DNA from: Streptomyces vinaceus
GTDB taxonomy: Bacteria; Actinomycetota; Actinomycetes; Streptomycetales; Streptomycetaceae
Direction: 5' to 3'
NCBI RefSeq assembly: GCF_008704935.1
Contig: NZ_CP023692.1
Location: 6,673,501 to 6,737,500, forward strand
Length of the DNA: 64,000 nucleotides
The notes under the pieces were generated by a model. The model made no database searches, was not told the origin of the DNA, and was given only the letters and a program-made list of their open reading frames with translations. The first letter of the stretch is position 1. The number at the start of each line of letters is the position of its first letter. Made by a program: the position numbers and the translations under genes. Shown in pieces: positions 1-11,904 of this stretch.

Positions 1-77
1 TGGTCGGCGGCCGCGCGATCGCCAAGGCCGTCAGCCCGGCGTACCTCACCCGCAAGGGAGGCACGGAATACGAGTGA
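1..77 (+). CDS. C-terminal end of an unidentified protein (cut by window edge)
   Basis: The last 24 codons of a gene that begins before the window; the frame runs from base 3 and stops at TGA 75-77. The tail reads roughly VGGRAIAKAVSPAYLTRKGG and ends TEYE. Third positions are mostly G/C, as in the neighbouring genes, and a hairpin follows 23 bases later, so a real gene end is likely. Too little is visible to name the protein. Confidence 0.5.
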   Translation, partial: VGGRAIAKAVSPAYLTRKGGTEYE

Positions 78-100
78 CCCCGACGCACGGGGCGGGCCCG

Positions 101-129
101 GGCGGCCCCCCCGGTCCGGCGGGGCCGCC
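101..129. terminator. Hairpin between convergent genes
   Basis: A perfect 9-bp stem, GGCGGCCCC (101-109) with GGGGCCGCC (121-129) and an 11-nt loop. It lies between the rightward gene ending at 77 and the leftward gene ending at 132, so it could serve both. There is no U-tract, as usual in Streptomyces. Confidence 0.5.
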
Positions 130-131
130 GT

Positions 132-551
132 TCACGCCGGCGGCCCTCCGGGGGTGGTGAGCGACAGGGGGGTGTTGGGGCCCTGGGTGAACTCCACCGT
201 CGTGAAGACGAGCGGGGTCGGGCCGATGTTCTCCAGGTCGGGGAGGAGGAACTCGCCGTGGCCGAAGGTGAGATGGCGGGTCTCGCCCTGTGCGTACGTG
301 ACCTCGTGGGTGGCGCCGTCGGAGGTGTGCTGGCGGCCGCGGCCGGGGGTCACCGCCGTCCAGAAGTAGTCGAGCACGTGCCGGTGCGCCGGCACCCGCT
401 CGCCCGGTGCGAGCCGGATCTCCCAGACCCGGACCCGGTCCGTCTCGCTGAGCAGCCGCTGCCCGACGTGCCCGTTGGACGCCCCCGCCTCGAACTCCGC
501 CCGCAGCGCGGGCGACCAGCCCTCGAAGCCCGATCCGGTGGTCTCAGACAA
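132..551 (-). CDS. Cupin-like small protein, coupled to the upstream SDR gene
   Basis: About 139 aa. The centre has a cupin-type pattern: GERVPAHRHVLDYFW (metal-ligand style histidines), then a GETRHL and a GHGEFLLPDLENIG segment, which suggests a single beta-barrel small-molecule-binding or metal-binding domain. The start is a TTG at 551, chosen because GGAGGT lies 7 nt upstream; a GTG at 560 is possible but has no good ribosome site. The start lies inside the end of the SDR gene (8-nt overlap), so translation is probably coupled. Substrate and reaction are unknown. The cupin fold is moderately secure; any enzyme activity is inference. Confidence 0.75.
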   Translation of the reverse strand: MSETTGSGFEGWSPALRAEFEAGASNGHVGQRLLSETDRVRVWEIRLAPGERVPAHRHVLDYFWTAVTPGRGRQHTSDGATHEVTYAQGETRHLTFGHGEFLLPDLENIGPTPLVFTTVEFTQGPNTPLSLTTPGGPPA

Positions 552-1281
552 GGCGCGCACCTCCGTCCACGTGCAGCACGGTGCCGGTGACGAACCGGTT
601 GCCGATCGCGTACAGCACCGCCCGCACCACGTCGTCCGGAGTGCCGCTCCTCCTGGCCGGGTTGCGGTCCGCGACCCCGCGCAGGAAGGCCGCCTTGTCC
701 TCGCCCAGCCGGTCCCAGGCCCCGGAGTCGATGATGCCGGGGGACACGGCGTTGACCCGCAGCGGCGCCAGCTCGACGGCCAGTGCCTCCACCAGGAAGG
801 CCAGGGCCCCGTTGGTGGTGGCCATGACCACCCGTTCCGGGGCGGGACGCCAGGCCGCGACCCCGGAGAAGAAGGTGAGGGAGCCGCCCTGCGCCATCCG
901 CCCCGCCAGGTGCTTCGCGAGCAGCAGCGGGCCGAACACCTTCGCCGCGAACGCCCGCTGGACATCGGCGAGCACGAGAGCGGACACGGGCCCGTTGGCG
1001 GGCACGGCCGCCGTCGAGACGACGTGGTCGACCTGGCCCGCCGCTTCGGCGAGAGCGGCGATCGAGCCCTCGTCGGTGAGGTCGGTCACCTGGATGCGGG
1101 CGGGTCCGGGCAGGGCGGCCGCCGTATCGGCCAGCCGGTCCGCGTCGGGCCCGGCGAGCACGAGCTCGGCGCCGGCCGCCGACGCCGTACGGGCCAGCGT
1201 CCGCCCGATGTGCGAGCCGGCGCCGACGACGACGAGCCGCTTGCCGTCGAGGGAGTCATGGGAAAGGGGAGCGGTGGTCAT
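544..1281 (-). CDS. SDR-family protein with altered catalytic motif
   Basis: 245 aa. A Rossmann fold of the short-chain dehydrogenase/reductase family: N-terminal nucleotide motif GAGSHIGR, acidic DLTDEGS segment, and a C-terminal LHVDGG ending typical of the family. The usual Tyr-x3-Lys active site (normally near residue 150) is replaced by MATTNGAL, so both the catalytic Tyr and Lys appear absent. It may bind NAD(P) without classic dehydrogenase chemistry. ATG 1281 has AGGA 6 nt upstream. It is divergent from the LysR gene at 1407, the usual arrangement of a LysR regulator and its target, and is followed by an overlapping cupin-like gene. Confidence 0.85.
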   Translation of the reverse strand: MTTAPLSHDSLDGKRLVVVGAGSHIGRTLARTASAAGAELVLAGPDADRLADTAAALPGPARIQVTDLTDEGSIAALAEAAGQVDHVVSTAAVPANGPVSALVLADVQRAFAAKVFGPLLLAKHLAGRMAQGGSLTFFSGVAAWRPAPERVVMATTNGALAFLVEALAVELAPLRVNAVSPGIIDSGAWDRLGEDKAAFLRGVADRNPARRSGTPDDVVRAVLYAIGNRFVTGTVLHVDGGARLV

Positions 1282-1406
1282 GGAATGTCCTGAGTTCTGA
1301 GTGCTGGGGTCGCGGTTCCGCGTTGCGCGTTCCGTCTCCACGACTCTCCATCGGCGCAGCCCATACGTCCAAGGCATGCTTTCTACCGCTGCCATAAAAT
1401 TTGCTC

Positions 1407-2285
1407 ATGACTACCCTGCGGCAGCTCGAATACCTGGTCACCGTCGTGGACACCGGCTCCTTCACCCGGGCCGCCGAGCTCCTGCACGTCTCCCAGCCCG
1501 CCCTGTCCCACCAGGTCCGCGCCCTGGAGCGGGATGCGGGCGGACCGCTGCTGGAGCGGCTCCCGCGCGCGGTCAGGCTGACGCCGATGGGCCGCGCGAT
1601 GCTCCCGCACGCCCGGGCGGCGCTCGCCGACGCCGAACGGGCCCGTACCGCGGCCCGCCGCGCCGTCGGCCTGGACGGCGGCGAGATCCAGGTGGCCGCG
1701 GTCTACTCGATCACCCTCGGGATCCTGCTCCCGGTGCTCCGCAGCTGGCATGAGCGGCATCCGCAGGTCCGCGTCCGGCTCATGGAGTTCCCGCACACCG
1801 ACGCACTGCTCGCCGCGATGGCCGCGGGCCGCGCCGACCTCGCCGTCGGCCCGGCACCCCGTGAATGGGACGGCCCCGTACGGGAGTTGGGGGAGGAGGA
1901 GTTCGTACTGGCGGTTCCCGCCGACGATCCGGCGCCTGACCGGGTGCCCCTCGCGGACCTGGCGGACCGCTCATGGGTGCACTACGCCCCCGGCAACGGG
2001 CTGGCCGAGGTGGTGGACCGGGCCTGCGCGGCGGCCGGCTTCCGGCCGCGCGCCGCCGTACGGACCGAACAGACGGCGGCGGCGCCGCTGTTGGCCGCAA
2101 CCGGGCTGGGCACCGCCCTGGTGCCCGAGAGCGTCGTGCCCTCCGGCTTCGCGGGCCGGGTGCTGCACCCCGAACCGCCGGTGCGCCGCATGCTGGCCGC
2201 CTACACCCGCCCGCACCCGGACCCGCTCACCACGGCCTTCCTGGACACCCTCGCCCGGTGCGCGCAGGCCGGCGGCGGCGCCTGA
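1407..2285 (+). CDS. LysR-family transcriptional regulator
   Basis: 292 aa, the standard LysR length. Residues 1-60 form the winged helix-turn-helix (LRQLEYLVTVVDTGSFTRAA, then VSQPALSHQVRALE). The rest is a periplasmic-binding-protein-like effector domain (GRADLAVGP, ATGLGTALVPES). ATG 1407 is preferred over the in-frame TTG at 1401 because it matches the usual LysR N-terminus; no strong ribosome site precedes either. It is divergent from the SDR/cupin pair (125-bp gap), so it probably controls that pair and itself. The inducer is unknown. Confidence 0.92.
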   Translation: MTTLRQLEYLVTVVDTGSFTRAAELLHVSQPALSHQVRALERDAGGPLLERLPRAVRLTPMGRAMLPHARAALADAERARTAARRAVGLDGGEIQVAAVYSITLGILLPVLRSWHERHPQVRVRLMEFPHTDALLAAMAAGRADLAVGPAPREWDGPVRELGEEEFVLAVPADDPAPDRVPLADLADRSWVHYAPGNGLAEVVDRACAAAGFRPRAAVRTEQTAAAPLLAATGLGTALVPESVVPSGFAGRVLHPEPPVRRMLAAYTRPHPDPLTTAFLDTLARCAQAGGGA

Positions 2286-2304
2286 CCCCGCCGGGGCGCC
2301 TCGC

Positions 2305-3615
2305 TCACGCCCGCCGGGCCGGCGCTGCGGCGCGGACCTCCAGGGAGGTGCGCCAGCCCGGCGGTTCGGGCTGCGGGGGGCGGGGCGCGGGGCGGCCGCC
2401 CGTGGCGAAGAACGCCGACAGCGGGAGGGTAGCCGCGCCCACCGTCACCGCGTCCGGCCCCAGGGAGCCCAGATCGATGGTGACGCGGTCGGCGGGGTGG
2501 CGCAGGGAGTACCGGGCCGCGTGCTCCCGTACGGCGGGCAGGATGTGCGGGCCCAGCAGCAGCCCCGCCCAGCCCCCGATCAGGATGCGCTCCGGCCGGA
2601 ACAGGTTGATCACGTCCGACAGGCCCGCGCCGAGGTACTCGGCGCTCTCCTCCAGCACCTCCAGGGCCACCGGATCGGCAGCGACGGCCGCCGCGAGCAG
2701 CGCCGAGAGGGCCTCCTCCTCGTCCGCCGCCTCCCCGGCGCCGCCGCCCCGTTCCGCCCACCGCTCCAGCAGGGACTCGGCCCCCGTGTACGCCTCCAGG
2801 CAGCCCAGCGCCCCACAACGGCAGCGCCGTCCCCGTACCGAGACGGTGAGGTGTCCCCACTCCAGGGGGGTGCCCTCCGTCGTGCCCCCGTCGGGCGAGC
2901 CGTCCGTGATCAGGCTGGCGCCGACGCCCGAGCCGAACAGGACCACGACGGCGTCGCGGGCGCCGCGTCCCGCCCCGAACCACATCTCGGCCTGGCCGAG
3001 CGTGCGCGCACCGTTGTCGATGATGTACGGGACCTCCGGGGGCACGGCTCCCGTCGCGCGCAGCAGCGCCTCCAGCGGGACCGCGTCCCAGCCGATGGTC
3101 TGGCCGTGGACGACCGCCCCGTCCGGCGCCTCGCGGTCCACTATGCCCGGGACGCCCACCCCGACCCCGAGGAGCCGGTCCGTCCCGACTCGGGCCTGCG
3201 CGAGGACGGCGGCGATCCCGGTGCGGACGTGGTCCACGATCGGGCCGACGTCATAGCAGCCGCGCGGCTGCAACGGCAGCTCGGCACGCGCGAGTTCGGT
3301 CAGGGCCAGGTCGAACAGCTCGACGCGTACCCGGGTTTCGCCGACGTCGACCCCGATCATGTGGGCGCTGCCGGGCGCCACGCGCAGGAGGGTGCGCGGC
3401 CGTCCGCCGTCCGAGTCGACGACGCCGGCCTCCTCCAGGAGCCCGTCCGCGACGAGTTCGCCGACCACGTTGCTGACGGAGCCGGAGCTCAGCCCGGTCG
3501 CGGGCCCCAGCTCCTGCCGGCTCATCGGCCCGCCGAAGTACAGTCGCTGGAGCACGGCGCTGCGGTTGCCGCGCCGCAGGTCCCGCACCGTACGGCCGCC
3601 ACGCCCTGTGGTCAT
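2305..3615 (-). CDS. ROK-family transcriptional repressor of the adjacent sugar operon
   Basis: 436 aa. An N-terminal winged helix (about 1-75; SRQELGPATGLSSGSVSNVV) is followed by a ROK sugar-kinase-like domain: phosphate loop VDVGETRVR (89-97), VGVPGIVD (154-160 region), EWGH (252-255, metal/sugar His) and the zinc motif CRCGALGCLE (265-274). This is the NagC/XylR architecture, in which a bound sugar releases DNA. It is transcribed away from the sugar-transport operon starting at 3831, which it most likely represses through the inverted repeat at 3700-3722. ATG 3615 gives the normal family length. Confidence 0.92.
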   Translation of the reverse strand: MTTGRGGRTVRDLRRGNRSAVLQRLYFGGPMSRQELGPATGLSSGSVSNVVGELVADGLLEEAGVVDSDGGRPRTLLRVAPGSAHMIGVDVGETRVRVELFDLALTELARAELPLQPRGCYDVGPIVDHVRTGIAAVLAQARVGTDRLLGVGVGVPGIVDREAPDGAVVHGQTIGWDAVPLEALLRATGAVPPEVPYIIDNGARTLGQAEMWFGAGRGARDAVVVLFGSGVGASLITDGSPDGGTTEGTPLEWGHLTVSVRGRRCRCGALGCLEAYTGAESLLERWAERGGGAGEAADEEEALSALLAAAVAADPVALEVLEESAEYLGAGLSDVINLFRPERILIGGWAGLLLGPHILPAVREHAARYSLRHPADRVTIDLGSLGPDAVTVGAATLPLSAFFATGGRPAPRPPQPEPPGWRTSLEVRAAAPARRA

Positions 3616-3677
3616 CTGGCTCCTTCCGTCCTGCCGTCCGCCCTGTCGTCGCTCGCAACATACCCCTGCGAGACCTC

Positions 3678-3706
3678 TTGACGCGACCCTTTCACGAGGC
3701 TTAACT
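3678..3706 (+). promoter_or_regulatory. Predicted promoter of the sugar-uptake operon
   Basis: TTGACG (3678-3683), a 17-bp spacer and TTAACT (3701-3706) form a good vegetative-type promoter. It is 125 bp upstream of the binding-protein start and points into the operon. The -10 box overlaps the inverted repeat described separately. Confidence 0.55.
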
Positions 3707-3722
3707 CACGTCCTGAATTAAG
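3700..3722. promoter_or_regulatory. Candidate ROK operator
   Basis: CTTAA (3700-3704) and TTAAG (3718-3722) are inverted around 13 bp in an otherwise G/C-rich gap. The left arm covers the predicted -10 box. A/T-rich split palindromes of this type are normal for ROK repressors, so this is the best candidate site for the protein encoded at 2305-3615. Confidence 0.5.
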
Positions 3723-3830
3723 GCGTTGAGGCGTTGGACTCCGATGCGGCGGGTGCCGCCGGAGCATCGCCGCCCGAGCCGAGAACACCCGCCGGCCTTC
3801 CCCGACCCAGCCGAAAGGGGCCGATCCGCC

Positions 3831-5150
3831 ATGCGCAGAACCCGAGCCGCCGCTGCCGCCGTCACCGCCTCCCTGCTCGCCGCCGCCGTCACCGCCTGCG
3901 GAGGCGGTACGGCGGACTCCGGCGCGGGCTCCAACGCCGCCCCCAAGGAGCTCACGTACTGGGCCTCCAACCAGGGCCCCGACCTCGCGGCGGACCAGGC
4001 CGTCCTGGGGCCGGAGCTGAAGAAGTTCGAGGAGCGGACGGGCATCAAGGTCAAGCTGGAAGTCGTCCCCTGGTCGGACCTGCTCAACCGGATCCTCGCC
4101 GCCACCGCCTCGGGCCAGGGCCCCGACGTCCTCAACATCGGCAACACCTGGTCCTCCTCCCTCCAGGCCACCGGCGCCCTGCTCCCGTGGAACGCCGAGA
4201 ACTTCGCCGCGATCGGAGGCAAGGACCGCTTCGTGGAGTCGGCCATCGGCTCGGCGGGCGCCGCCGGCCAGGACCCGGCCGCCGTCCCGCTGTACTCCAT
4301 GGCGTACGCGCTCTACTACAACAAGAAGATGTTCCAGGAAGCGGGCGTGGCCAAGCCCCCGGCCACCTGGGACGAGATGGTCACCACCGGCCGGCTGCTG
4401 TCCAAGGACGGCAAGTGGGCCCTCGGCGCCGAGGGCGGGAACCTCTCCAACAACATCCACCAGGTCTTCGTCCTCGCCAAGCAGCACGGCGCGGACTTCT
4501 TCGACGCGGCGGGCCGGCCGACCTTCGACTCCCCGGGCGCCGTCGACGCCGTGAAGCAGTACGTCGACCTGATGGCCAAGGACGAGATCATCGCGCCGGG
4601 CAACGCCGAGTACGCACAGAACCAGTCCCTCCAGGACTTCGCCAACGGCAAGACCGCCATGGTCCTGTGGCAGAGCGCCGCCTCCACCTTCAAGAGCCAC
4701 GGAATGAAGGAGGGCGACTGGGGCGTGGCCCCGGTCCCGGTGCCCGCCGGCGGTGCGCCCGGCGCGGGCCGGGGCACCAACTCCATGGTCGCCGGCATCA
4801 ACCTCGCCGTCTTCAAGAACACCGACAACATCGCCGGCTCGCTCAAGTTCGTGCAGTTCATGACCAGCGACGAGGAACAGAGGATCCTCAACAAGACGTA
4901 CGGCTCCGTCCCGCCCGTCAAGGCCGCCCAGAGCGACGCCGCGTTCGCCACCGAGGACCTCACCGTGCTCCGCACCACCCTGGGCACCAGCGCCGCCCCG
5001 CTCCCGCAGGTCCCGCAGGAGTCCCAGTTCGAGACCGCCGTCGGCACCGCGGTCAAGGAGCTCTTCGCCGACGCCGCGGCGGGCCGCCCCGTCACCACCG
5101 AGTCGGTCAAGGCCAAGCTCGGCAAGGCCCAGCAGCAGATGGCGAGCTGA
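3831..5150 (+). CDS. ABC sugar transporter, substrate-binding lipoprotein
   Basis: 439 aa. A lipoprotein signal peptide with twin Arg near the start and lipobox VTAC (Cys23) is followed by a family-1 solute-binding protein: KKFEERTGIKVKLEVVPWSD, GQGPDVLNIGNTW, and YYNKKMFQEAG near 160. It catches an oligosaccharide or glycoside outside the membrane and delivers it to the two permeases encoded next. ATG 3831 has AAAGGGG upstream. The downstream GH1 enzyme suggests a beta-glucoside such as cellobiose, but the sequence does not fix the ligand. No ATPase gene is present, which is typical of Streptomyces sugar importers that share MsiK. Confidence 0.93.
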   Translation: MRRTRAAAAAVTASLLAAAVTACGGGTADSGAGSNAAPKELTYWASNQGPDLAADQAVLGPELKKFEERTGIKVKLEVVPWSDLLNRILAATASGQGPDVLNIGNTWSSSLQATGALLPWNAENFAAIGGKDRFVESAIGSAGAAGQDPAAVPLYSMAYALYYNKKMFQEAGVAKPPATWDEMVTTGRLLSKDGKWALGAEGGNLSNNIHQVFVLAKQHGADFFDAAGRPTFDSPGAVDAVKQYVDLMAKDEIIAPGNAEYAQNQSLQDFANGKTAMVLWQSAASTFKSHGMKEGDWGVAPVPVPAGGAPGAGRGTNSMVAGINLAVFKNTDNIAGSLKFVQFMTSDEEQRILNKTYGSVPPVKAAQSDAAFATEDLTVLRTTLGTSAAPLPQVPQESQFETAVGTAVKELFADAAAGRPVTTESVKAKLGKAQQQMAS

Positions 5151-5160
5151 GTCCGGCCCG

Positions 5161-6108
5161 ATGAGTACCGGAAGCCGCGTGAGCACCACGTCCCCGCGCC
5201 TGCGCCGAAGCGCCCTGCCGTACCTCCTGCTCCTGCCCGCCCTGCTCCTCGAACTGCTCATCCACCTCCTCCCGATGGTGATGGGCATCCTGATGAGCTT
5301 CCGCCGGCTGACCCAGTTCTTCATCCGCGACTGGTCCCGCGCCCCCTGGACCGGCTGGGCCAACTACGAACTCGTCCTCGACGTCGACCGGCCGGTCGGC
5401 GAAGCCCTCCTGCGCTCCTTCCTCACCACCTGCCTCTTCACCCTGCTCTCCGTCGGCCTGTGCTGGCTGCTGGGCACGGCGGCGGCGGTGTTCATGCAGG
5501 AGAGCTTCCGCGGCCGCGGCCTGCTGCGCGCCCTGTTCCTGGTCCCGTACGCCCTGCCCGTGTACGCGGCCGTCATCACCTGGGCCTTCATGTTCCAGCG
5601 GGACAACGGCCTGGTGAACCACGTCCTCCACGACCAACTGGGCCTGGGCGGGCCCGAGCACACCTTCTGGCTGCTCGGTGACAACAGCTTCTGGGCCCTG
5701 CTGACCGTCTCCGTCTGGAAGGGCTGGCCGTTCGCCTTCCTCATCGTGACCGCCGCCCTCCAGAACATCCCGGGCGAGCTGTACGAGGCCGCCGCACTGG
5801 ACGGCGCCGGCATCTGGCAGCAAATCCGCCGCATCACCCTGCCCTCGGTCGGAGCCGTCAACCAGGTGCTGGTGCTGGTGCTGTTCCTGTGGACCTTCAA
5901 CGACTTCAACACGCCGTTCGTCCTGTTCGGCAAATCGGCCCCGGCGGCCGCCGACCTGATCTCCCTCCACATCTACCAGTCCAGCTTCGTCACCTGGAAC
6001 TTCGGCGCCGGCTCGGCCATGTCGGTCCTCCTGCTGCTCTTCCTCCTGCTGGTCACCGCCGGGTACCTGCTCGTGACGAGCCGCGGAAGGAGGAGCCGGC
6101 ATGTCTGA
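5161..6108 (+). CDS. ABC sugar transporter permease (MalF type)
   Basis: 315 aa with six predicted membrane segments, beginning PYLLLLPALLLELLIHLLP. The inner-membrane EAA motif that docks the ATPase reads EAAALDGAGIWQQIRRITLP. It belongs to the binding-protein-dependent sugar permease family and pairs with the next gene. It starts 10 nt after the binding-protein stop; an in-frame GTG at 5179 is an alternative with a slightly better ribosome site. It overlaps the next permease by 8 nt. Confidence 0.93.
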   Translation: MSTGSRVSTTSPRLRRSALPYLLLLPALLLELLIHLLPMVMGILMSFRRLTQFFIRDWSRAPWTGWANYELVLDVDRPVGEALLRSFLTTCLFTLLSVGLCWLLGTAAAVFMQESFRGRGLLRALFLVPYALPVYAAVITWAFMFQRDNGLVNHVLHDQLGLGGPEHTFWLLGDNSFWALLTVSVWKGWPFAFLIVTAALQNIPGELYEAAALDGAGIWQQIRRITLPSVGAVNQVLVLVLFLWTFNDFNTPFVLFGKSAPAAADLISLHIYQSSFVTWNFGAGSAMSVLLLLFLLLVTAGYLLVTSRGRRSRHV

Positions 6109-6985
6109 CAGCCGCGGCGGCCGCCGCGACCGACCGTCCTCTCCGCTGGCCCCGCCCCTCACCTTCCGGGTGATCCGGGCCGTCTTCCTCACCCTGCTCA
6201 CCGGCTTCGTACTGCTGCCCGTCTACGTCATGGTCACCAGCTCCCTCAAACCGCTCCAGGACGTCGCGGGCCGCTTCCGCTGGCTCCCCAGCGGGCTCAC
6301 CGTCCGCCCGTACATCGACATCTGGCACACCGTCCCGCTCGCCCGGTACTTCGTGAACTCCCTGATCGTGGCCGGTGCGGCCACCGCCGCCTCCGTCGTC
6401 ATCGCCGTCTTCGCGGCCTACGCGGTCAGCCGCCACCGCTTCCGCGGCAAGCGCCTGTTCACCGTCACCGTGCTCTCCACGCAGATGTTCCCCGGGATCC
6501 TCTTCCTCCTCCCGCTGTTCTTGATCTTCGTGAACATCGGCAACGCCACCGGGATCGCCCTCTACGGCTCCCGCGGCGCGCTGATCCTCACGTACCTGAC
6601 CTTCTCCCTCCCCTTCTCCATCTGGATGCTCATCGGCTACTTCGACGCGGTGCCCCGCGACCTCGACGAGGCCGCCACCGTCGACGGCTGCGGCCCCCTC
6701 GGCGCGCTGGTGCGCGTCGTGGTCCCGGCCGCAGTCCCCGGCATCGTCGCCGTCGCCGTGTACGCGTTCATGACCGCCTGGGGCGAAGTGCTCTTCGCCT
6801 CCGTCATGACGAACGACACCACCCGCACCCTCGCCGTCGGCCTGCAGGGCTACTCCACGCAGACCGAGGTCTACTGGAACCAGATCATGGCCGCCTCGCT
6901 CGTCGTCAGCATCCCCGTCGTCGCCGGATTCCTGCTGCTCCAGCGGTACTTGGTGGCCGGCCTCACGGCGGGAGCCGTCAAATGA
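6101..6985 (+). CDS. ABC sugar transporter permease (MalG type)
   Basis: 294 aa with six membrane segments. The EAA loop EAATVDGCGPLGALVRVVVP follows the pattern of the MalG/CebG class. The start ATG 6101 has a strong GGAAGGAGGAG just upstream, inside the previous gene. Together with the 5161 gene it forms the membrane channel; the energising ATPase must come from elsewhere in the genome. Confidence 0.93.
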   Translation: MSDSRGGRRDRPSSPLAPPLTFRVIRAVFLTLLTGFVLLPVYVMVTSSLKPLQDVAGRFRWLPSGLTVRPYIDIWHTVPLARYFVNSLIVAGAATAASVVIAVFAAYAVSRHRFRGKRLFTVTVLSTQMFPGILFLLPLFLIFVNIGNATGIALYGSRGALILTYLTFSLPFSIWMLIGYFDAVPRDLDEAATVDGCGPLGALVRVVVPAAVPGIVAVAVYAFMTAWGEVLFASVMTNDTTRTLAVGLQGYSTQTEVYWNQIMAASLVVSIPVVAGFLLLQRYLVAGLTAGAVK

Positions 6986-7004
6986 CCCCGGCAGGAGCCG
7001 ACAC

Positions 7005-8402
<1,398 letters not shown>

Positions 8403-8428
8403 GAGGTCGGCCCCCGCGCCGCGCCGCG

Positions 8429-8466
8429 CCGTGCCCGCCCCGCTTCTCGGGGCGGGCACGGCCTTT
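8429..8466 (+). terminator. Strong terminator of the sugar operon
   Basis: A perfect 14-bp stem, CCGTGCCCGCCCCG (8429-8442) with its complement (8448-8461), around a 5-nt CTTCT loop and followed by CCTTTC. It ends the ROK-regulated operon. Confidence 0.8.
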
Positions 8467-8489
8467 CGTGATGGGATGGGACGCGGCGC

Positions 8490-8506
8490 TGGAAGCGGTG
8501 CTTCCA
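8490..8506. promoter_or_regulatory. Perfect inverted repeat upstream of the oxidoreductase gene
   Basis: TGGAAGC (8490-8496) and GCTTCCA (8500-8506) are separated by GGT. The repeat lies 38 bp before the start at 8545 and beyond the terminator of the preceding operon, so it is a likely operator for the oxidoreductase gene. The cognate regulator is unknown. Confidence 0.45.
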
Positions 8507-8544
8507 CCAGCCCACGGCTCAGGGCACACGGAGAGGTCGGGTAG

Positions 8545-9477
8545 ATGGCCGAGGACACCATGCGGGCGATGGCCTACGAGACGTACGGCGGGACGGAGGT
8601 GCTCACCGAGACCCGGCTGCCCCTGCCCAAACTGGCCCCCGGCGAACTCCTCGTCCGGGTCAAGTGCGCCTCGGTCAACCCCGTCGACTGGAAGATCATG
8701 GCGGGCGGGCTCGACCCCCTGATGGACGTGGTGTACCCGGTCGTCCCCGGCTGGGACGTCGCCGGCACCGTGGAGCGGGTCGGCATCGACACGCCCGAGT
8801 TCGCGGTCGGCGACGAGGTCATGGCGTACGCCCGCAAGGACTACGTGCACGGCGGGACCTTCGCCGAGTACGTCAGCGTGCCCGTTCGGGCCGCGGCCGC
8901 CAAGCCCGCCTCGCTCAGCTGGCAGGAGGCGGCCGGCCTGCCGCTGGCCGGACTCACCGCGTACCAGCTGCTCACCCGCCTCGCCACCGGCAAGGACGAC
9001 ACCGTCCTCATCCACGGGGCCGCGGGCGGGGTCGGGTCCTTCGGGGTGCAGATCGCCCGTGCGCTGGGCGCCCGCGTCATCGGCACGGCCTCCCCGCGCA
9101 ACCACGACCGGCTGCGCGAACTCGGCTGTGAGCCGGTCGAGTACGGGGAGGGCCTGGTCGACCGGGTGCGCGCGCTCGCGCCCGACGGGGTCACCGTCGC
9201 CGCGGACTTCGTGGGCGGCGTCCTCGACGTGACCCGGGCGGTCCTCGCGGAGGGCGGCCGGCACGCCTCCATCGCCGACCCCGCCGTGCTGGGCGCGGGA
9301 GGCCAGTGGATGTGGGTGCGGCCCGACGCCGAGGGCCTGGCCGAACTGGGCAGGCTCGCCGACGCCGGGCAGCTCAAGGTCACCGTCGCCAAGACGTTCC
9401 CGCTGGCGCAGCTCGCGGAGGCCTTCGAGCTCAGCCAGACGGGCCGCACCGCAGGAAAGATCGTTCTGGAGGTCTGA
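8545..9477 (+). CDS. NADPH:quinone reductase-like zinc-less alcohol dehydrogenase
   Basis: 310 aa, MDR superfamily. The N-terminal GroES-like domain has SVNPVDWKIMAG and PGWDVAGTVERVG; the Rossmann domain has HGAAGGVGSFGVQIA (about residues 155-170). No zinc-binding cysteine cluster is seen, which fits the quinone oxidoreductase/zeta-crystallin branch that reduces quinones or enones with NADPH. ATG 8545 lies 9 nt after a GGAGAGG. It is a single-gene unit between two hairpins. The substrate is unknown. Confidence 0.9.
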   Translation: MAEDTMRAMAYETYGGTEVLTETRLPLPKLAPGELLVRVKCASVNPVDWKIMAGGLDPLMDVVYPVVPGWDVAGTVERVGIDTPEFAVGDEVMAYARKDYVHGGTFAEYVSVPVRAAAAKPASLSWQEAAGLPLAGLTAYQLLTRLATGKDDTVLIHGAAGGVGSFGVQIARALGARVIGTASPRNHDRLRELGCEPVEYGEGLVDRVRALAPDGVTVAADFVGGVLDVTRAVLAEGGRHASIADPAVLGAGGQWMWVRPDAEGLAELGRLADAGQLKVTVAKTFPLAQLAEAFELSQTGRTAGKIVLEV

Positions 9478-9508
9478 CGCGTCCCCGAACGCGGGGGAGG
9501 CGCGGGAG

Positions 9509-9536
9509 GCGCGGGGCGGCCGGGGCCGCCCCGCGC
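9509..9536. terminator. Hairpin between convergent genes
   Basis: A nearly continuous palindrome, GCGCGGGGCGGCC with GGCCGCCCCGCGC around 2 nt, lying between the oxidoreductase stop (9477) and the stop of the leftward gene (9555). It is probably a bidirectional terminator. Confidence 0.65.
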
Positions 9537-9554
9537 CCGCGTGGAGCTCTCGGA

Positions 9555-11711
<2,157 letters not shown>

Positions 11712-11789
11712 GGGGGCTCTCCTGACGTCGTGGATCCGGGGGATCGAAGCGTGAGTGAACTGCCCGCCCAGGGGGTCGTCAAGGGTTTC

Positions 11790-11824
11790 GGCGTTCATGA
11801 AATGAACGCCTGAGGAGGTGTCAA
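11790..11824 (-). promoter_or_regulatory. Promoter with overlapping palindromic operator
   Basis: On the minus strand a consensus TTGACA (11824-11819) is followed, 17-18 bp on, by a weak -10 region that lies inside a perfect palindrome: GGCGTTCAT (11790-11798), GAA, ATGAACGCC (11802-11810). A repressor bound here would cover the -10 box of the secreted discoidin protein gene, about 80 bp upstream of its start. Confidence 0.55.
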
Positions 11825-11904
11825 CTACTGGTGGGGCCTGTGAACTCGGAGTTTCTTCAATCCTTGTGAAAAGTGTTGACGAAAAAAGTCGTGCGGACTC
11901 TACT

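Noticed and set aside
1371..1400. LysR-type T-N11-A box in the divergent LysR/SDR gap
   Set aside because: An imperfect ATG/CAT arm pair is present but the match is too weak to separate from chance.
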